A stretch of DNA of 64,000 nt from Acuticoccus sp963704595 (GTDB lineage Bacteria; Pseudomonadota; Alphaproteobacteria; Rhizobiales; Amorphaceae). The DNA lies in assembly GCA_963704595.1 (NCBI GenBank), contig OY969922.1:1426001-1490000 (forward strand). Reading direction: 5' to 3'. The stretch's first letter is position 1. Every line of letters begins with the position of its first letter. The position numbers and the translations under genes were made by a program. Positions 36,508 to 45,606 of the stretch are shown in pieces. The notes under the pieces are model-generated. The model had not been told where the DNA came from. It saw only the letters and a list, made by a program, of their open reading frames with translations, and made no database searches.

Positions 36508-37523
36508 GTTCGGGCGTCGGACGCGGCAGCGGCGAGGCGGAGCGCAAGCACCTCATCCGGCTCGCCATCATCGCGGTGGCGATCTTCACCGTCATGAGCC
36601 TCTTGCGGCCGGACCTCTTCTTCACCGCCGCCAACTTCCAGTCGATGGCGTTCCAGTTCCCCGAATACGGCATCCTGGCGCTCGCGGTGATGCTCGCCAT
36701 GCTCACCGGCGGCATCGACCTTTCGATCATCGGCACCGCCAACCTCTCCGGCATCCTGGCCGCGCTCCTGATGGGTTGGCTCGTGCCCAACGCGCCGGGG
36801 GCGGGGCCGGAGGTGATCGGCGCCATCGCGCTCGCCGTCGCGCTGTCGCTGAGCGTCGGCGCGCTGTGCGGCGCGCTTGAACGGCGTCGCCATCGCCGGG
36901 CATCGGCATCCCGCGCGATCCTTGCGACACTCGGCACGGGGCTGATCTTCACCGGCATCGCCATCGTCATCACCGAGGGGCGGGCGGTGCTGAATTTCCC
37001 GGATGCGTTCGCCGTCATCGGCAACGGGCGGGTGGGGCCCGTGCCGGTGCCTGTGGTCATCTTCGCGGTGCTGGCGCTGGGGCTCGCGTTCGTGTTGTCG
37101 CGCACCAAGTTCGGGCTGCGCATCTACCTCATGGGCACCAACCCGCTGGCGGCGCGTTTTGCGGGCATCGACAACGCGTGGATCACCATGCGCACCTACA
37201 TCGTGTGCGGGATGCTGTCGTCCTGCGCCGGCCTCGTCCTGATGAGCCGCGCCAACTCCGCCAAGGCGGACTATGGGACATCGTATCTCCTGCTGGCTGT
37301 GCTGATCGCGGTGCTGGGCGGCACCAACCCCTATGGCGGGTTCGGCCGGGTGCTCGGCATCGTGCTTGCGGTGTTCTCGCTCCAGTGCCTCTCCTCGGGC
37401 TTCAACATGCTGCAGTTCTCCAACTTCGCGAAGGAGCTGGTCTGGGGGCTGACGCTGCTTCTGGTGATGGGCCTCAGCGAAGTCTCCCTCAGCCGCCGCA
37501 TCGGCACCAGGATCGCGGACTGA
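36504..37523 (+). CDS. Sugar ABC transporter permease 2, CUT2 (scrambled patch)
   Basis: A 339-residue RbsC-like permease: LTGGIDLSIIGTANLSGILAALL, GTNPLAARFAGIDNAWITMRTYIVCGMLSS and LGGTNPYGGFGRVLGIVLAV. The frame is open, but residues about 125-137 read ERRRHRRASASR, impossible for a membrane helix. Three extra bases (near 36877, 36898-36900 and 36910-36914) explain it: with them removed the protein reads LNGVAIAGIGIPAILATLGTG, the normal family sequence. So there are three compensating indels in 40 bases. Confidence 0.9.
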   Translation: MSSGVGRGSGEAERKHLIRLAIIAVAIFTVMSLLRPDLFFTAANFQSMAFQFPEYGILALAVMLAMLTGGIDLSIIGTANLSGILAALLMGWLVPNAPGAGPEVIGAIALAVALSLSVGALCGALERRRHRRASASRAILATLGTGLIFTGIAIVITEGRAVLNFPDAFAVIGNGRVGPVPVPVVIFAVLALGLAFVLSRTKFGLRIYLMGTNPLAARFAGIDNAWITMRTYIVCGMLSSCAGLVLMSRANSAKADYGTSYLLLAVLIAVLGGTNPYGGFGRVLGIVLAVFSLQCLSSGFNMLQFSNFAKELVWGLTLLLVMGLSEVSLSRRIGTRIAD

Positions 37524-37553
37524 CGCGCCGCGGCACCACAGAAGGACGATATC

Positions 37554-38321
37554 TTGGCAGACTTGAGCATGTTCGCGCTCGACGGGCGCACGGCGCTGAT
37601 CACCGGCTCCTCGCAGGGAATCGGCGTCGCGCTCGCCGAGGGGCTCGCCCGGGCCGGCGCGAAGGTCATCCTCAACGGCCGTGACGCGGCAAAGCTCGAG
37701 AGCGCCGCTGCCCGGATCGCGCACGGCGACCCCGCCGACATGCTGGCGTTCGACGCGACCGACCACGCCGCCGTGCGCGAAGCGGTGGACGGCTACGAGG
37801 CCGAAAAGGGCCCGATCCACATCCTCATCAACAACGCGGGGATGCAGCACCGCGGGCCGCTGGAGGAGTTTCCCGCTGACGCGTTCGAGCGGCTGATGCG
37901 CACGAACGTGTCGTCGGTCTTCAATGTCGGGCAGGCGGTGGCGCGGCACATGATCGGCCGCGGTTCGGGCAAGATCGTCAACATCGCATCGGTGCAGAGC
38001 GCGCTGGCGCGGCCCGGGATCGCGCCCTACACGGCGTCCAAGGGCGCGGTCTCCAACCTCACCAAGGGGATGGCGACGGACTGGGCCAAGCACGGCCTCA
38101 ACGTCAACGCCATCGCGCCGGGCTACTTCGACACGCCGCTCAACGCCGCGCTGGTGGCCGACGACGAGTTCACGGCGTGGCTTGCCAAGCGGACGCCGCA
38201 GGGGCGCTGGGGCAAGCTGCCCGAACTCGTCGGCGCTGCGGTGTTCCTGTCGTCGGACGCGGCGAGCTTCGTCAACGGCCACACCCTGTTCGTCGACGGC
38301 GGCATCACGTCCTCGCTCTGA
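37554..38321 (+). CDS. SDR-family oxidoreductase, gluconate 5-dehydrogenase-like
   Basis: A 255-residue short-chain dehydrogenase: MFALDGRTALITGSSQGIGVALA with cofactor motif GSSQGIG, ILNGRDAAKLE, NNAGMQHRGPLEEF, catalytic SVQSALARPGIAPYTASKG (Ser, Tyr, Lys). The opening and NGRD motif are close to gluconate 5-dehydrogenase (IdnO/Gno) relatives, which interconvert a sugar acid and its keto form. The start is TTG 37554, with GAAGGA 7 bases upstream. Being the last gene of the sugar ABC operon, it probably oxidises or reduces the imported sugar or its acid. Confidence 0.9.
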   Translation: MADLSMFALDGRTALITGSSQGIGVALAEGLARAGAKVILNGRDAAKLESAAARIAHGDPADMLAFDATDHAAVREAVDGYEAEKGPIHILINNAGMQHRGPLEEFPADAFERLMRTNVSSVFNVGQAVARHMIGRGSGKIVNIASVQSALARPGIAPYTASKGAVSNLTKGMATDWAKHGLNVNAIAPGYFDTPLNAALVADDEFTAWLAKRTPQGRWGKLPELVGAAVFLSSDAASFVNGHTLFVDGGITSSL

Positions 38322-38328
38322 GGCAATG

Positions 38329-38355
38329 AAAAAGGCCCGCGGTTGCGGGCCTTTT
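38329..38355. terminator. Bidirectional rho-independent terminator
   Basis: GGCCCGC (38334-38340) pairs with GCGGGCC (38345-38351) around GGTT, flanked by five A on one side and four T on the other. It serves both the SDR gene and the convergent DUF3775 gene. Confidence 0.9.
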
Positions 38356-38372
38356 CCTGCGCTTGGCGGCGG

Positions 38373-38825
38373 TCAGACCGCCTGCTTGCTGCGCCATTCC
38401 TCCCAGGCGTCGAGCCCGTTGGCGAGGTGGCTCGGGAAAAGCTCCATCTCGAAGAGCTGGTGGCTCGCCGGGCCGTTGGCGTTGACCTTGGCGGCGCTCA
38501 CCGCGCTGTCGAGGTCGGCGGCCTCATAGTCGCCCCGGCCGATGAGGACGAGCGCGATCAGCTCGGCCTGCTCGTCGACGTTGAGGCTGTCGATCATCGC
38601 CGCGGTCTCCGTGCGGAAGAGGCGAGGGGCGTTCTCGTCGGAGAGGTTCCCCTCGTCTTCCTTGCGCAGCGTGGTCGCCGGGTCGATCTCCATCTCGAGC
38701 TCGGGCATGTCGTCTTCCGCGTCGGGCATCGGGAACATCGCGGCGCGGCCCTTGGCGACGATCAGGCGCACGAGTTCGGGGTCGACGTTGAGCTCGCGCA
38801 CGTCGTTGGTGTCGGTGCTGCTCAT
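38373..38825 (-). CDS. DUF3775 domain protein
   Basis: A 150-residue acidic protein. ELNVDPELVRLIVAKGRAAM at the start and MIDSLNVDEQAELIALVLIGRGDYEAADL in the middle match the DUF3775 domain, whose function is unknown. The C-terminal HLANGLDAWEEW is also typical. Its ATG overlaps the end of the small upstream gene by 4 bases, making a two-gene unit. Confidence 0.75.
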   Translation of the reverse strand: MSSTDTNDVRELNVDPELVRLIVAKGRAAMFPMPDAEDDMPELEMEIDPATTLRKEDEGNLSDENAPRLFRTETAAMIDSLNVDEQAELIALVLIGRGDYEAADLDSAVSAAKVNANGPASHQLFEMELFPSHLANGLDAWEEWRSKQAV

Positions 38826-39079
38826 TTGCGGCCCTCTGCGTTGCTCTCGCGGTTGCCCTTGCCGAGCTCGGCCCTGGCGCGCGCATCCTTGTCCAGCATC
38901 TTCGCGCTCTCGACGGGGCCGGAATCGGCCTTCTGCTTCACGTCCGGCACCGCGTGGCGTTGGTTGTGGACGCTTTCCTGGTCGTCGCCCTGCAACTGGT
39001 TGTTGCCCATGATATCGTTCGCAAGGTCGCTCTGCGACAGGGGCTTGTTTTTCTCGGGCCGGTCATCAGGGTTGGCCAT
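38822..39079 (-). CDS. Small hydrophilic hypothetical protein
   Basis: An 85-residue, strongly hydrophilic protein (MANPDDRPEKNKPLSQSDLA..., NQLQGDDQESVHNQRHAVPDV, ending SNAEGRK) that is probably disordered. I recognise no family. ATG 39079 has a perfect AAGGAG at 6-base spacing, and the 4-base overlap with the DUF3775 gene supports expression. Divergent from ffh; the 232 bases to ffh hold no other gene I can see. Confidence 0.6.
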   Translation of the reverse strand: MANPDDRPEKNKPLSQSDLANDIMGNNQLQGDDQESVHNQRHAVPDVKQKADSGPVESAKMLDKDARARAELGKGNRESNAEGRK

Positions 39080-39311
39080 GGTGGTCTCCTTCTTGTTGCT
39101 CCACCAATTCGGGGCGGTCGGGTTGTGTTCCGCCGGCGCGCCGCGCCGCCGCGCGGTTGCTTGACGCGGCGGGCCTGAGGGCGTATCTGCCGGAGGAATT
39201 CGAGATCGCCCGTCAGCGCGTTGCGCCCACGGGCGCATTTTGCGTTGACTTGAAGCACCTGCAGCTCTGCCCGACGGCGGGACGATCGACCCTTCACCCA
39301 AGGACCGGCCC

Positions 39312-40893
39312 ATGTTCGACAGCCTCTCAGACCGCCTCTCAGGCATTTTCGACAAGCTCACCAAGCGTGGCGCTCTGTCGGCGGCCGACGTGGATCTGGC
39401 GCTGCGCGAAGTCCGCCGGGCGCTGCTGGAGGCCGACGTCGCGCTCCCCGTGGTCCGCGACTTCGTCGAGCGGGTGAAGGAAAAGGCCGTCGGCGTCGAG
39501 GTGGTGAAGTCCGTCACCCCCGGCCAGATGGTCGTCAAGATCGTCCACGACGAGCTGATCGCGATGCTGGGCGAGACGGCGGTGCCGATCAACCTCAACG
39601 CGGCGCACCGGTGGCGATCATGATGGTCGGCCTGCAGGGCTCGGGCAAGACGACCACGTCCGCCAAGATCGGCCGCCGCCTCCAGAACTGCGCGACAAGA
39701 AGCGCGTCCTGATGGCCTCGCTCGACACGCGCCGCCCCGCCGCGCAGGAGCAGCTGCGCGTGCTCGGCGTCGAGAACGACATCGAGACGCTGAAGATCGT
39801 GCCCGGCCAGAGCCCGACGCAGATCGCGGAGCGTGCGATGACCGCCGCGCGCCTCGGCGGCTTCGACGTCGTCATCCTCGACACCGCCGGCCGGCTCCAC
39901 ATCGACGAGCCGCTGATGCACGAGATGGCGGACATCAAGCGCGCCACCAACCCGCACGAAATCCTGCTGGTGGTGGACTCGCTGACCGGCCAGGACGCCG
40001 TCAACGTCGCCAAGTCGTTCGATGAGCGCGTCGGCGTGACCGGCACCGTGCTCACCCGCGTCGACGGCGACGGGCGCGGTGGTGCGGCGCTTTCCATGCG
40101 CGCCGTCACCGGCAAGCCGATCAAGCTGATCGGCGTCGGCGAGAAGGCGGATGCGCTGGAGGAATTCCATCCGCAGCGGATCGCCGACCGCATCCTCGGC
40201 ATGGGCGACATCGTTTCGCTGGTGGAGAAGGCGGCCGAGAACGTCGACGCGGAAAAGGCCGCGGCGATGGCCCAGAAGATGGCCAAGGGCGGCTTCGACC
40301 TCGACGACCTGAAGGACCAGCTCGGCCAGATGGAGAAGATGGGCGGCCTCGGCGGCCTGATGGGCATGATGCCCGGCATCGGCAAGGCGAAGAAGCAGAT
40401 GGAGGCGGCCGGGATCGACGACCGCGTCATCAAGCGGCAGGTCGCGATCATCAATTCCATGACCCGGACCGAGCGCAAGAAGCCCGACCTTCTGAAGGCG
40501 AGCCGCAAGAAGCGGATCGCGGCCGGCTCCGGCACCAAGGTCGAGGAGGTCAACAAGCTCCTCAAGATGCACCGCCAGATGGCCGACGTCATGAAGATGA
40601 TGGGCAAGAAGAAGGGCGGCCTGATGGGCGCGCTCGGCGGCATGATGGGCGGTATGGGTGGCGGCATGCCGCAGATGCCGGCCGGCGGAATGCCCGGCGG
40701 CGGCCAGATGCCGAAGATGGACCCGGCCGAGATGGAAAAGATGGCGCGCCAGATGGGCGGCGGCATGCCGGGCCTCGGCGGCGGGATGCCCGGTCTCGGC
40801 GGCCCCGGCGGTCTCCCCGGCCTCGGCGGCGGAATGCCCGGCCTCGGCGGTGGCCACGGCAAGGGCAAGCGCCAGAAGGCAAAGCGCAAGTGA
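39312..40893 (+). CDS. ffh: Signal recognition particle GTPase (frameshifted here)
   Basis: About 527 residues when repaired. N domain (MFDSLSDRLSGIFDKLTKRGALSAADVD), G domain with P-loop GLQGSGKTTTSAK and DTAGR, LTRVDGDGRGG, then the Met-rich M domain and a long Gly/Met-rich C-terminal tail. It binds 4.5S RNA and targets membrane proteins. Two one-base losses are needed: at about 39604-39606 (restores NLNAAAPVAIMMVG) and at about 39685-39687 (restores RRLQ-x-LRDKKRVLMASLD). Being essential, the gene is surely intact in the organism. AAGGA precedes ATG 39312. Confidence 0.95.
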
Positions 40894-42059
40894 CAGCGGC
40901 ACAGGCCATCTTCGCGAGCGATGACGACGCAGCGCGCCGCGCTGCGGCGGAGGCGTGCGCGCGCGGCCCGTTCATGATGCCGCAGTTCGTGCGCACCAAG
41001 CGGCTCACGATGTCGCTCCTCGCGCGTCACCACCTCGATGCCTTCTCCCGCCTCGTTTCCGATCCCGAGACCGGCCGCTTCCTCGGCGGGCAGACCGACA
41101 AGCACGGCGTGCTCGACCGGATGGCCCGCATGTCGGGCGCCTGGCGGATCTACGGCTTCGGCATCTACGCGCTGACCGACCTCGACGGGGTCTTCGTCGG
41201 CTATGCCGGCCTCTGGTTCCCTCACGACCGGCCGGAAATCGAGATCGCCTACGGCCTGATGCCCGAAGCGCGCGGCAAGGGCTTTGCTGCCGAGGCCGTG
41301 CGGGCGATCCGTGCGACGGCCGAGGCCTGCGGCGTCAACGCGCTGGTGAGCTACGTCGCGCCCGAAAACGTCGCCTCGCGCCATGTCGCCAAGGCCGCCG
41401 GCGCGGTGCGCGACGGCACGCTTCCCCACCCCGCCGGTCTTGCCGAGGTCTGGCGCTACCCGGTCGCCGAGCGTCCCGCGCCCGCCAACGACGACGGCGT
41501 CTTCGTCGATGCCAGCGTGATGCCGCTCAGGATCCGCACCCGCCGCCTGACGCTCTGCCCCTGGCAGCCCGACCACTTCGACCGCTTTGCGGCGCATCTC
41601 GCCGACGCGCAGACCACCCGCTTCCTCGCCGGGCCGCAGACCTATGGCGAGGCGTCGCGCGCCTTCTTCGCGCTCGCCGGCCAGTGGCACCTGCGCGGCT
41701 ACGGCATGTACGCAGTGGAGGCGGACGGCCGGTTCGTCGGCATCGCCGGGCTCTACCATCCGCAGAATTCGCGCGAGCGGGAGCTCGTCTACTCGGTCAC
41801 GTCCGACGCGCGCGGGCAGGGCTTCGCCGCCGAGGCCGCGAAGGCCGTGCGCGACGTCGCGGCCGCGCAGGGGCTCGACCGGCTCGTCAGCTACATCGAC
41901 CCCGCCAACACGCGCTCGATCGCCATCGCCGAAAAGCTCGGCGCTGTGCATGAGGGCGACGTCAATTTCACCGGCCTCACCGACATGGTGTGGGCCTATC
42001 CCGTTCCGGGCGCCGGCAGCGATACGCCGGCCGTCATCAAGGAAACAGAACCGGCGTGA
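40890..42059 (+). CDS. Tandem GNAT-domain protein (two RimJ/RimL-type acetyltransferase domains)
   Basis: A 389-residue protein with two consecutive GNAT domains. Domain 1 (about 30-200) has TKRLTMSLLARHHLDAFSRL, then the acetyl-CoA loop EARGKGFAAEAVRAI. Domain 2 (about 210-380) has TRRLTLCPWQPDHFDRFAAHL and DARGQGFAAEAAKAV. Both keep the Q/RxxGxG/A-type loop, so both could bind acetyl-CoA. The target is unknown. The start is GTG 40890, overlapping the ffh stop, which places it in the ffh-rpsP-rimM-trmD operon where an ordinary genome has no such gene. Confidence 0.88.
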   Translation: MTAAQAIFASDDDAARRAAAEACARGPFMMPQFVRTKRLTMSLLARHHLDAFSRLVSDPETGRFLGGQTDKHGVLDRMARMSGAWRIYGFGIYALTDLDGVFVGYAGLWFPHDRPEIEIAYGLMPEARGKGFAAEAVRAIRATAEACGVNALVSYVAPENVASRHVAKAAGAVRDGTLPHPAGLAEVWRYPVAERPAPANDDGVFVDASVMPLRIRTRRLTLCPWQPDHFDRFAAHLADAQTTRFLAGPQTYGEASRAFFALAGQWHLRGYGMYAVEADGRFVGIAGLYHPQNSRERELVYSVTSDARGQGFAAEAAKAVRDVAAAQGLDRLVSYIDPANTRSIAIAEKLGAVHEGDVNFTGLTDMVWAYPVPGAGSDTPAVIKETEPA

Positions 42060-42118
42060 GACCGCCCGGCCACGGGTTCGCCCCGGCCGCCTGACTTCAG
42101 CATCCTCAAGGAGAAACA

Positions 42119-42499
42119 ATGTCCACGAAAATTCGTCTCGCCCGCGGTGGCTCCAAGAAGCGTCCTTACTACCGCATCGTCGTCGCCGACGTCCGCGCCC
42201 CGCGTGACGGCCGCTTCATCGAGAAGGTCGGCAGCTACAACCCGATGCTCGCCAAGGACCACCCCGAGCGCGTGACGCTGATCGAAGAGCGCATCAAGCA
42301 TTGGCTCGGCCTCGGCGCCCAGCCGACGGACCGCGTGCTGCGCTTCCTCGACCAGGCCGGCATCGCCAACCGCGCCGCCCGCAACAACCCCAACAAGGCC
42401 GAGCCCGGCAAGAAGGCGCAGGAGCGCGCTGCCGAACGCACCCAGCGTGACGCCGATGCCGCCGCGGCTGCGGCCGAAGGCGAAAACGCCGAGGCGTAA
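42119..42499 (+). CDS. rpsP: 30S ribosomal protein S16
   Basis: A 126-residue ribosomal protein: MSTKIRLARGGSKKRPYYRIVVADVRAPRDGRFIEKVGSYNP (start) and RIKHWLGLGAQPTDRVLRFL. The C-terminal Lys/Glu/Ala extension (about 40 residues) is common in alphaproteobacteria. AAGGAG precedes ATG 42119. rimM follows 3 bases after the stop. Confidence 0.98.
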   Translation: MSTKIRLARGGSKKRPYYRIVVADVRAPRDGRFIEKVGSYNPMLAKDHPERVTLIEERIKHWLGLGAQPTDRVLRFLDQAGIANRAARNNPNKAEPGKKAQERAAERTQRDADAAAAAAEGENAEA

Positions 42500-42502
42500 G
42501 CC

Positions 42503-43060
42503 ATGGCAGGGGACCACGACCGCGCTGCCGGGGAGCCGATGGTGGTCATGGCGACCATCGGCGCCGCCCACGGCGTGCGCGGCGCGGTCAAGCTGACCGT
42601 CCATGCGGAGGACGCGGCGACGCTGAAGCGGTACAATCCGTTTCAGACCGCCGACGGGCGCACCTTCAAGGTCAGAAGCGTCAAGCCGATCGGCAAGTCG
42701 CTGGTGGCCGAGTTTGAAGGCGTGCCCGACCGCAACGCGGCCGAGCTCCTGCGCGGGATCGACCTCATCGTCCCGCGCAGGCGCCTGCCCCGGCCCGACG
42801 CCGAGGAGTTCTACCACGTCGACCTCATCGGCCTTCAGGCCGTGCTGGTGTCGGGCGAGGTGCTGGGCACCGTCCGCGCCGTCAACGATTTCGGCGCCGG
42901 CGACATTCTGGAGATCGTCGGCCCGCGCACCGTGATGGTGCCGTTCACGCAGGCCTGCGTGCCCGAGGTGGACATCGCCGCCGGCACGTTGACGGTCGAC
43001 CCGATCCCCGGCCTGCTCGACGAGCCGGGCGACCCGCCGGCTGACGCCGACACCCAATGA
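42503..43060 (+). CDS. rimM: Ribosome maturation factor RimM
   Basis: A 185-residue 16S rRNA processing factor. The N-terminal RimM domain (VVMATIGAAHGVRGAVKLTVHAED) is followed by the PRC-barrel (EEFYHVDLIGLQAVLVSGEVLGTVRAVNDFGAGDILEIV). It helps assemble the 30S head with S19 and S13. It overlaps trmD by 4 bases. Confidence 0.97.
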   Translation: MAGDHDRAAGEPMVVMATIGAAHGVRGAVKLTVHAEDAATLKRYNPFQTADGRTFKVRSVKPIGKSLVAEFEGVPDRNAAELLRGIDLIVPRRRLPRPDAEEFYHVDLIGLQAVLVSGEVLGTVRAVNDFGAGDILEIVGPRTVMVPFTQACVPEVDIAAGTLTVDPIPGLLDEPGDPPADADTQ

Positions 43061-43743
43061 GTTTCAGCGCCACCGTCCTCACTCTCTACCGCGACATGTT
43101 TCCCGGACCTCTCGGCCACGCTCTCGCCGGGCGGGCGCTCGGCGAGGGCCGCTGGTCGCTGGATGCCGTCGACATCCGCAGCTTTGCCACCGACAGGCAC
43201 CGCACGGTCGACGGCACGCCCGCAGGCGGCGGCCCCGGCATGGTGATGCGCGCCGACGTGGTGGCCGCGGCCATCGACGGGGCAGGGGGCACCGGCCCGC
43301 GCCTCCTGATGAGCCCGCGCGGCAAACCGTTCGACCAGCAGATGGCGGTGGAGCTGGCCGAAGGGCCGGGCGTCACCATCGTCTGCGGGCGGTTCGAGGG
43401 GGTCGACCAGCGCGTGATCGACGCGCGCGGCCTCACCGAGATTTCGATCGGCGACTATGTGCTGGCGGGCGGCGAGGTCGCGGCGCTGGCGATACTCGAC
43501 GCCGTCGTGCGGCTCTCTGCCCGGCGTGATGGGCAACGACCAGTCCGCCACCGAGGAGAGCTTTTCGGACGGGCTGCTCGAACATCCGCAGTACACCCGG
43601 CCCGCGCTGTTCGAGGGGCGCGAGATCCCGGCCGTCCTCACCAGCGGCGACCATGGCCGCGTCGCCGAGTGGCGCGCCGCCGAGCGCAAGGCGCTGACGG
43701 CGGAGCGCCGGCCGGACCTGCTGCGGTCCGCGCTAGCGGATGA
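43057..43743 (+). CDS. trmD: tRNA (guanine-37 N1) methyltransferase (frameshifted here)
   Basis: About 225 residues when repaired. The trefoil-knot SPOUT fold shows TVDGTPAGGGPGMVMRADVV and GRFEGVDQRVIDARGLTEISIGDYVLAGGE, the SAM-binding region. Near 43513-43518 CTCTCTG should probably be CTCCTG, joining ILDAVVRL to LPGVMGNDQSATEESFSDGLLEHPQYTRP. After repair no in-frame stop occurs before 44263, so another indel lies near 43720-43735; the true stop is likely TAG 43734 or TGA 43741. It methylates G37 to prevent +1 frameshifting and is essential. Confidence 0.95.
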   Translation: MSFSATVLTLYRDMFPGPLGHALAGRALGEGRWSLDAVDIRSFATDRHRTVDGTPAGGGPGMVMRADVVAAAIDGAGGTGPRLLMSPRGKPFDQQMAVELAEGPGVTIVCGRFEGVDQRVIDARGLTEISIGDYVLAGGEVAALAILDAVVRLSARRDGQRPVRHRGELFGRAARTSAVHPARAVRGARDPGRPHQRRPWPRRRVARRRAQGADGGAPAGPAAVRASG

Positions 43744-44260
43744 ACTGGTCCACGTAGTCCTCGCCGAGGCCGACCTCGATGTAGTGCTTGCGGCACATCT
43801 CGATCTTGGTGAAGACGTCCTCGTAGCCCATCGTGTTGCCGTAGGGGTCGACGTAGAGCATCACGCCGTTGACCTGGAAGTAGGTGATCATCTCCTCCAC
43901 GTCGTCGGGCACCACGAGGGTGTGGGTTTCGCCCGGCGGCTCGAAGACGTAGCCGCCCTCGCGGGCCACCCAGTCGTGCTCGAGATAGTACCAGCTCCCC
44001 TTCAGCACCCAGCCGTGGACCGGCTGCGGGTGCCTGTGGCGGGACAGGACGCCGGATTTGCGCACGCGCAGAAGGTTCATCCAGTAGCCCTGCGAGCGGT
44101 TGAGGCAGAGCGGCCGGAAGGCGACGTTCTCGGCCTGCGGCACCCACACCCGCTCGTCCTCGGCGACGGCATCCGGGATGACGATCTCGGTCTGAGCATC
44201 CTTCGGGAAGGGGAGCTGGTAGGGCGTTCGCTTGTCTTTTTCTTCAGTCTCAACGGGCAT
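43733..44260 (-). CDS. Cupin dioxygenase-like protein (2,4'-dihydroxyacetophenone dioxygenase family)
   Basis: A 175-residue cupin. The metal motif is SRHRHPQPVHGWVLKGSWYYLEHDW, with His residues and the Glu, and the second cupin part is EPPGETHTLVV. These match the 2,4'-dihydroxyacetophenone dioxygenase (DAD) group, which cleaves the bond next to the carbonyl of an aryl ketone using non-haem iron. The real substrate here is unknown. First residues are variable. It lies downstream of an SDR gene (10-base gap) and an exported VOC protein, and converges with trmD. Confidence 0.85.
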   Translation of the reverse strand: MPVETEEKDKRTPYQLPFPKDAQTEIVIPDAVAEDERVWVPQAENVAFRPLCLNRSQGYWMNLLRVRKSGVLSRHRHPQPVHGWVLKGSWYYLEHDWVAREGGYVFEPPGETHTLVVPDDVEEMITYFQVNGVMLYVDPYGNTMGYEDVFTKIEMCRKHYIEVGLGEDYVDQFIR

Positions 44261-44270
44261 TGAAGCCTCC

Positions 44271-44975
44271 TCACATCGCAGAATAGCCGCCGTCGACGGG
44301 ATAGACGCACCCCGTCACGAACGACGCCTCGTCCGACAACAGCCAGGCGACCAGCGCGCCGACCTCGCCGGGCTTGCCCCAGCGGTGCATCGGCGTGCGG
44401 TTCACGATCGGGTCGTTGCGGGCAGGGTCGGCCCGCAGCGCCGTCGTCATCTCGGTCTCGATCCAGCCCGGCGCTACGGCGTTGACGCGCACCCCGTCCG
44501 CCGCCCAGCGCCCCGCGAGCGCCTTGGTGAGCTGCGCGACGCCGCCCTTGGACGCCGAGTAGGCCGGCACCAGCGGGCCGCCGAAATAGCTCAGCATCGA
44601 GGCGGTGTTGACGATCGCCCCGCCCGATTTCGCAAGGTGCGGATGCGCGGCGACGCAGGTGCGCATCGTGCCGGTGAGGTTGATGTCGATGACGGCCTCG
44701 AACGTGTCGATCTCGTATTCCTTTCCGCGGGCGAGGATGCCGGCGCAGTTGACGAGCCCGTCGACGGCGTCGAGGCCGGCGAAGAAGCGGTTGACGGCGT
44801 CGGTGTCGCGCACGTCGAGCACGGCGGTCGCCGCGTCCGGGTTCGCGGCGGCGTAGGCGTCCACCTCGTCCTGCGAGATGCCGGTCGCGGTGATCCGCCA
44901 GCCCTTCTGGCGCAGCATCTCCGCGACGCCCGCGCCGATGCCGCGCGTTCCACCGATGATCACGGCGCTCTTCAT
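44271..44975 (-). CDS. SDR-family NAD(P)-dependent oxidoreductase
   Basis: A 234-residue short-chain dehydrogenase: AVIIGGTRGIGAGVAEML (cofactor motif), LVNCAGILARG, catalytic ASMLSYFGGPLVPAYSASKGG (Ser, Tyr, Lys), NAVAPGWIETEM and PVDGGYSAM. It lies between a DAD-like cupin and a VOC-domain gene on the same strand; all three probably serve one catabolic pathway. The substrate cannot be told from sequence. Confidence 0.9.
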   Translation of the reverse strand: MKSAVIIGGTRGIGAGVAEMLRQKGWRITATGISQDEVDAYAAANPDAATAVLDVRDTDAVNRFFAGLDAVDGLVNCAGILARGKEYEIDTFEAVIDINLTGTMRTCVAAHPHLAKSGGAIVNTASMLSYFGGPLVPAYSASKGGVAQLTKALAGRWAADGVRVNAVAPGWIETEMTTALRADPARNDPIVNRTPMHRWGKPGEVGALVAWLLSDEASFVTGCVYPVDGGYSAM

Positions 44976-45018
44976 CTTTTCTTGCCTTCGGTCGTTTCTG
45001 TCGGGGCGCCGGGCCGGA

Positions 45019-45606
45019 TCAGTCGGCGGTGTTGGACCACAGCACGGGGCCGCCGTCCTTTTCGTAGGCCATGCCGTTGGGGAAGGAAATCGCCTCCATC
45101 TGCAGGCCCCAGGGCGTGTAGAAATAGAGGATCGACTGCCCGGCGGCTGGGCCTTCGTTGACCGGCAGCGGGCCGAGGAGGGTGCGCAGCCCTTTCGCCT
45201 TCAGATACTCGGCCGCGGCGTCGATGTCATCGACGTAGAACGCGATGTGGTAGCCGCCGACGTCGCTGTTCTTCGGGAACGCCGTCGTCTGGTCGGGCGC
45301 GTCATAGTCGAACAGCTCGATGTTGGAGCCGTTGCCGCAGCGGATCAGCGTGATCTCGTTGATGACGGCGCGCGCGTCGACGTTGAGGAGATCCTGCATG
45401 AAGGTCCCCTCGTCGTCGCGGAAGGGGCCGAAGCTCGTCGCCTTCTCGCAGCCGAGCACGTCGGTGAAGAATGTCGTCGCCTCGGCAAGGTCGGGCACGG
45501 TGAGGCCGATGTGGTTCACCCCGCGCATGCCGGGGAGGGTCTCGCCTGCGGCGGGCAGGGCGAGCAACGCGAATGCACCAACGAGGATAGTCCGGAAGCA
45601 TCCCAT
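45019..45606 (-). CDS. VOC-family (glyoxalase/dioxygenase fold) protein with signal peptide
   Basis: A 195-residue protein. The N-terminus (MGCFRTILVGAFALLALPAAGET) is a convincing Sec signal peptide. The rest is two beta-alpha-beta-beta-beta modules: GVNHIGLTVPDLAEATTFFTDVLGC, and VGGYHIAFYVDDIDAAAEYL. The metal ligands of the fold (His in NHIGLTV, His in YHIAFYV, Glu in QMEAI) are kept. Exported VOC proteins are uncommon. First gene of the VOC-SDR-cupin cluster, 43 bases before the SDR. Confidence 0.88.
   Translation of the reverse strand: MGCFRTILVGAFALLALPAAGETLPGMRGVNHIGLTVPDLAEATTFFTDVLGCEKATSFGPFRDDEGTFMQDLLNVDARAVINEITLIRCGNGSNIELFDYDAPDQTTAFPKNSDVGGYHIAFYVDDIDAAAEYLKAKGLRTLLGPLPVNEGPAAGQSILYFYTPWGLQMEAISFPNGMAYEKDGGPVLWSNTAD

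Noticed and set aside
35526..37523. A single 665-residue fused permease
   Set aside because: The first part is a wrong frame after a one-base insertion; the region holds two normal permease genes overlapping by 4 bases.
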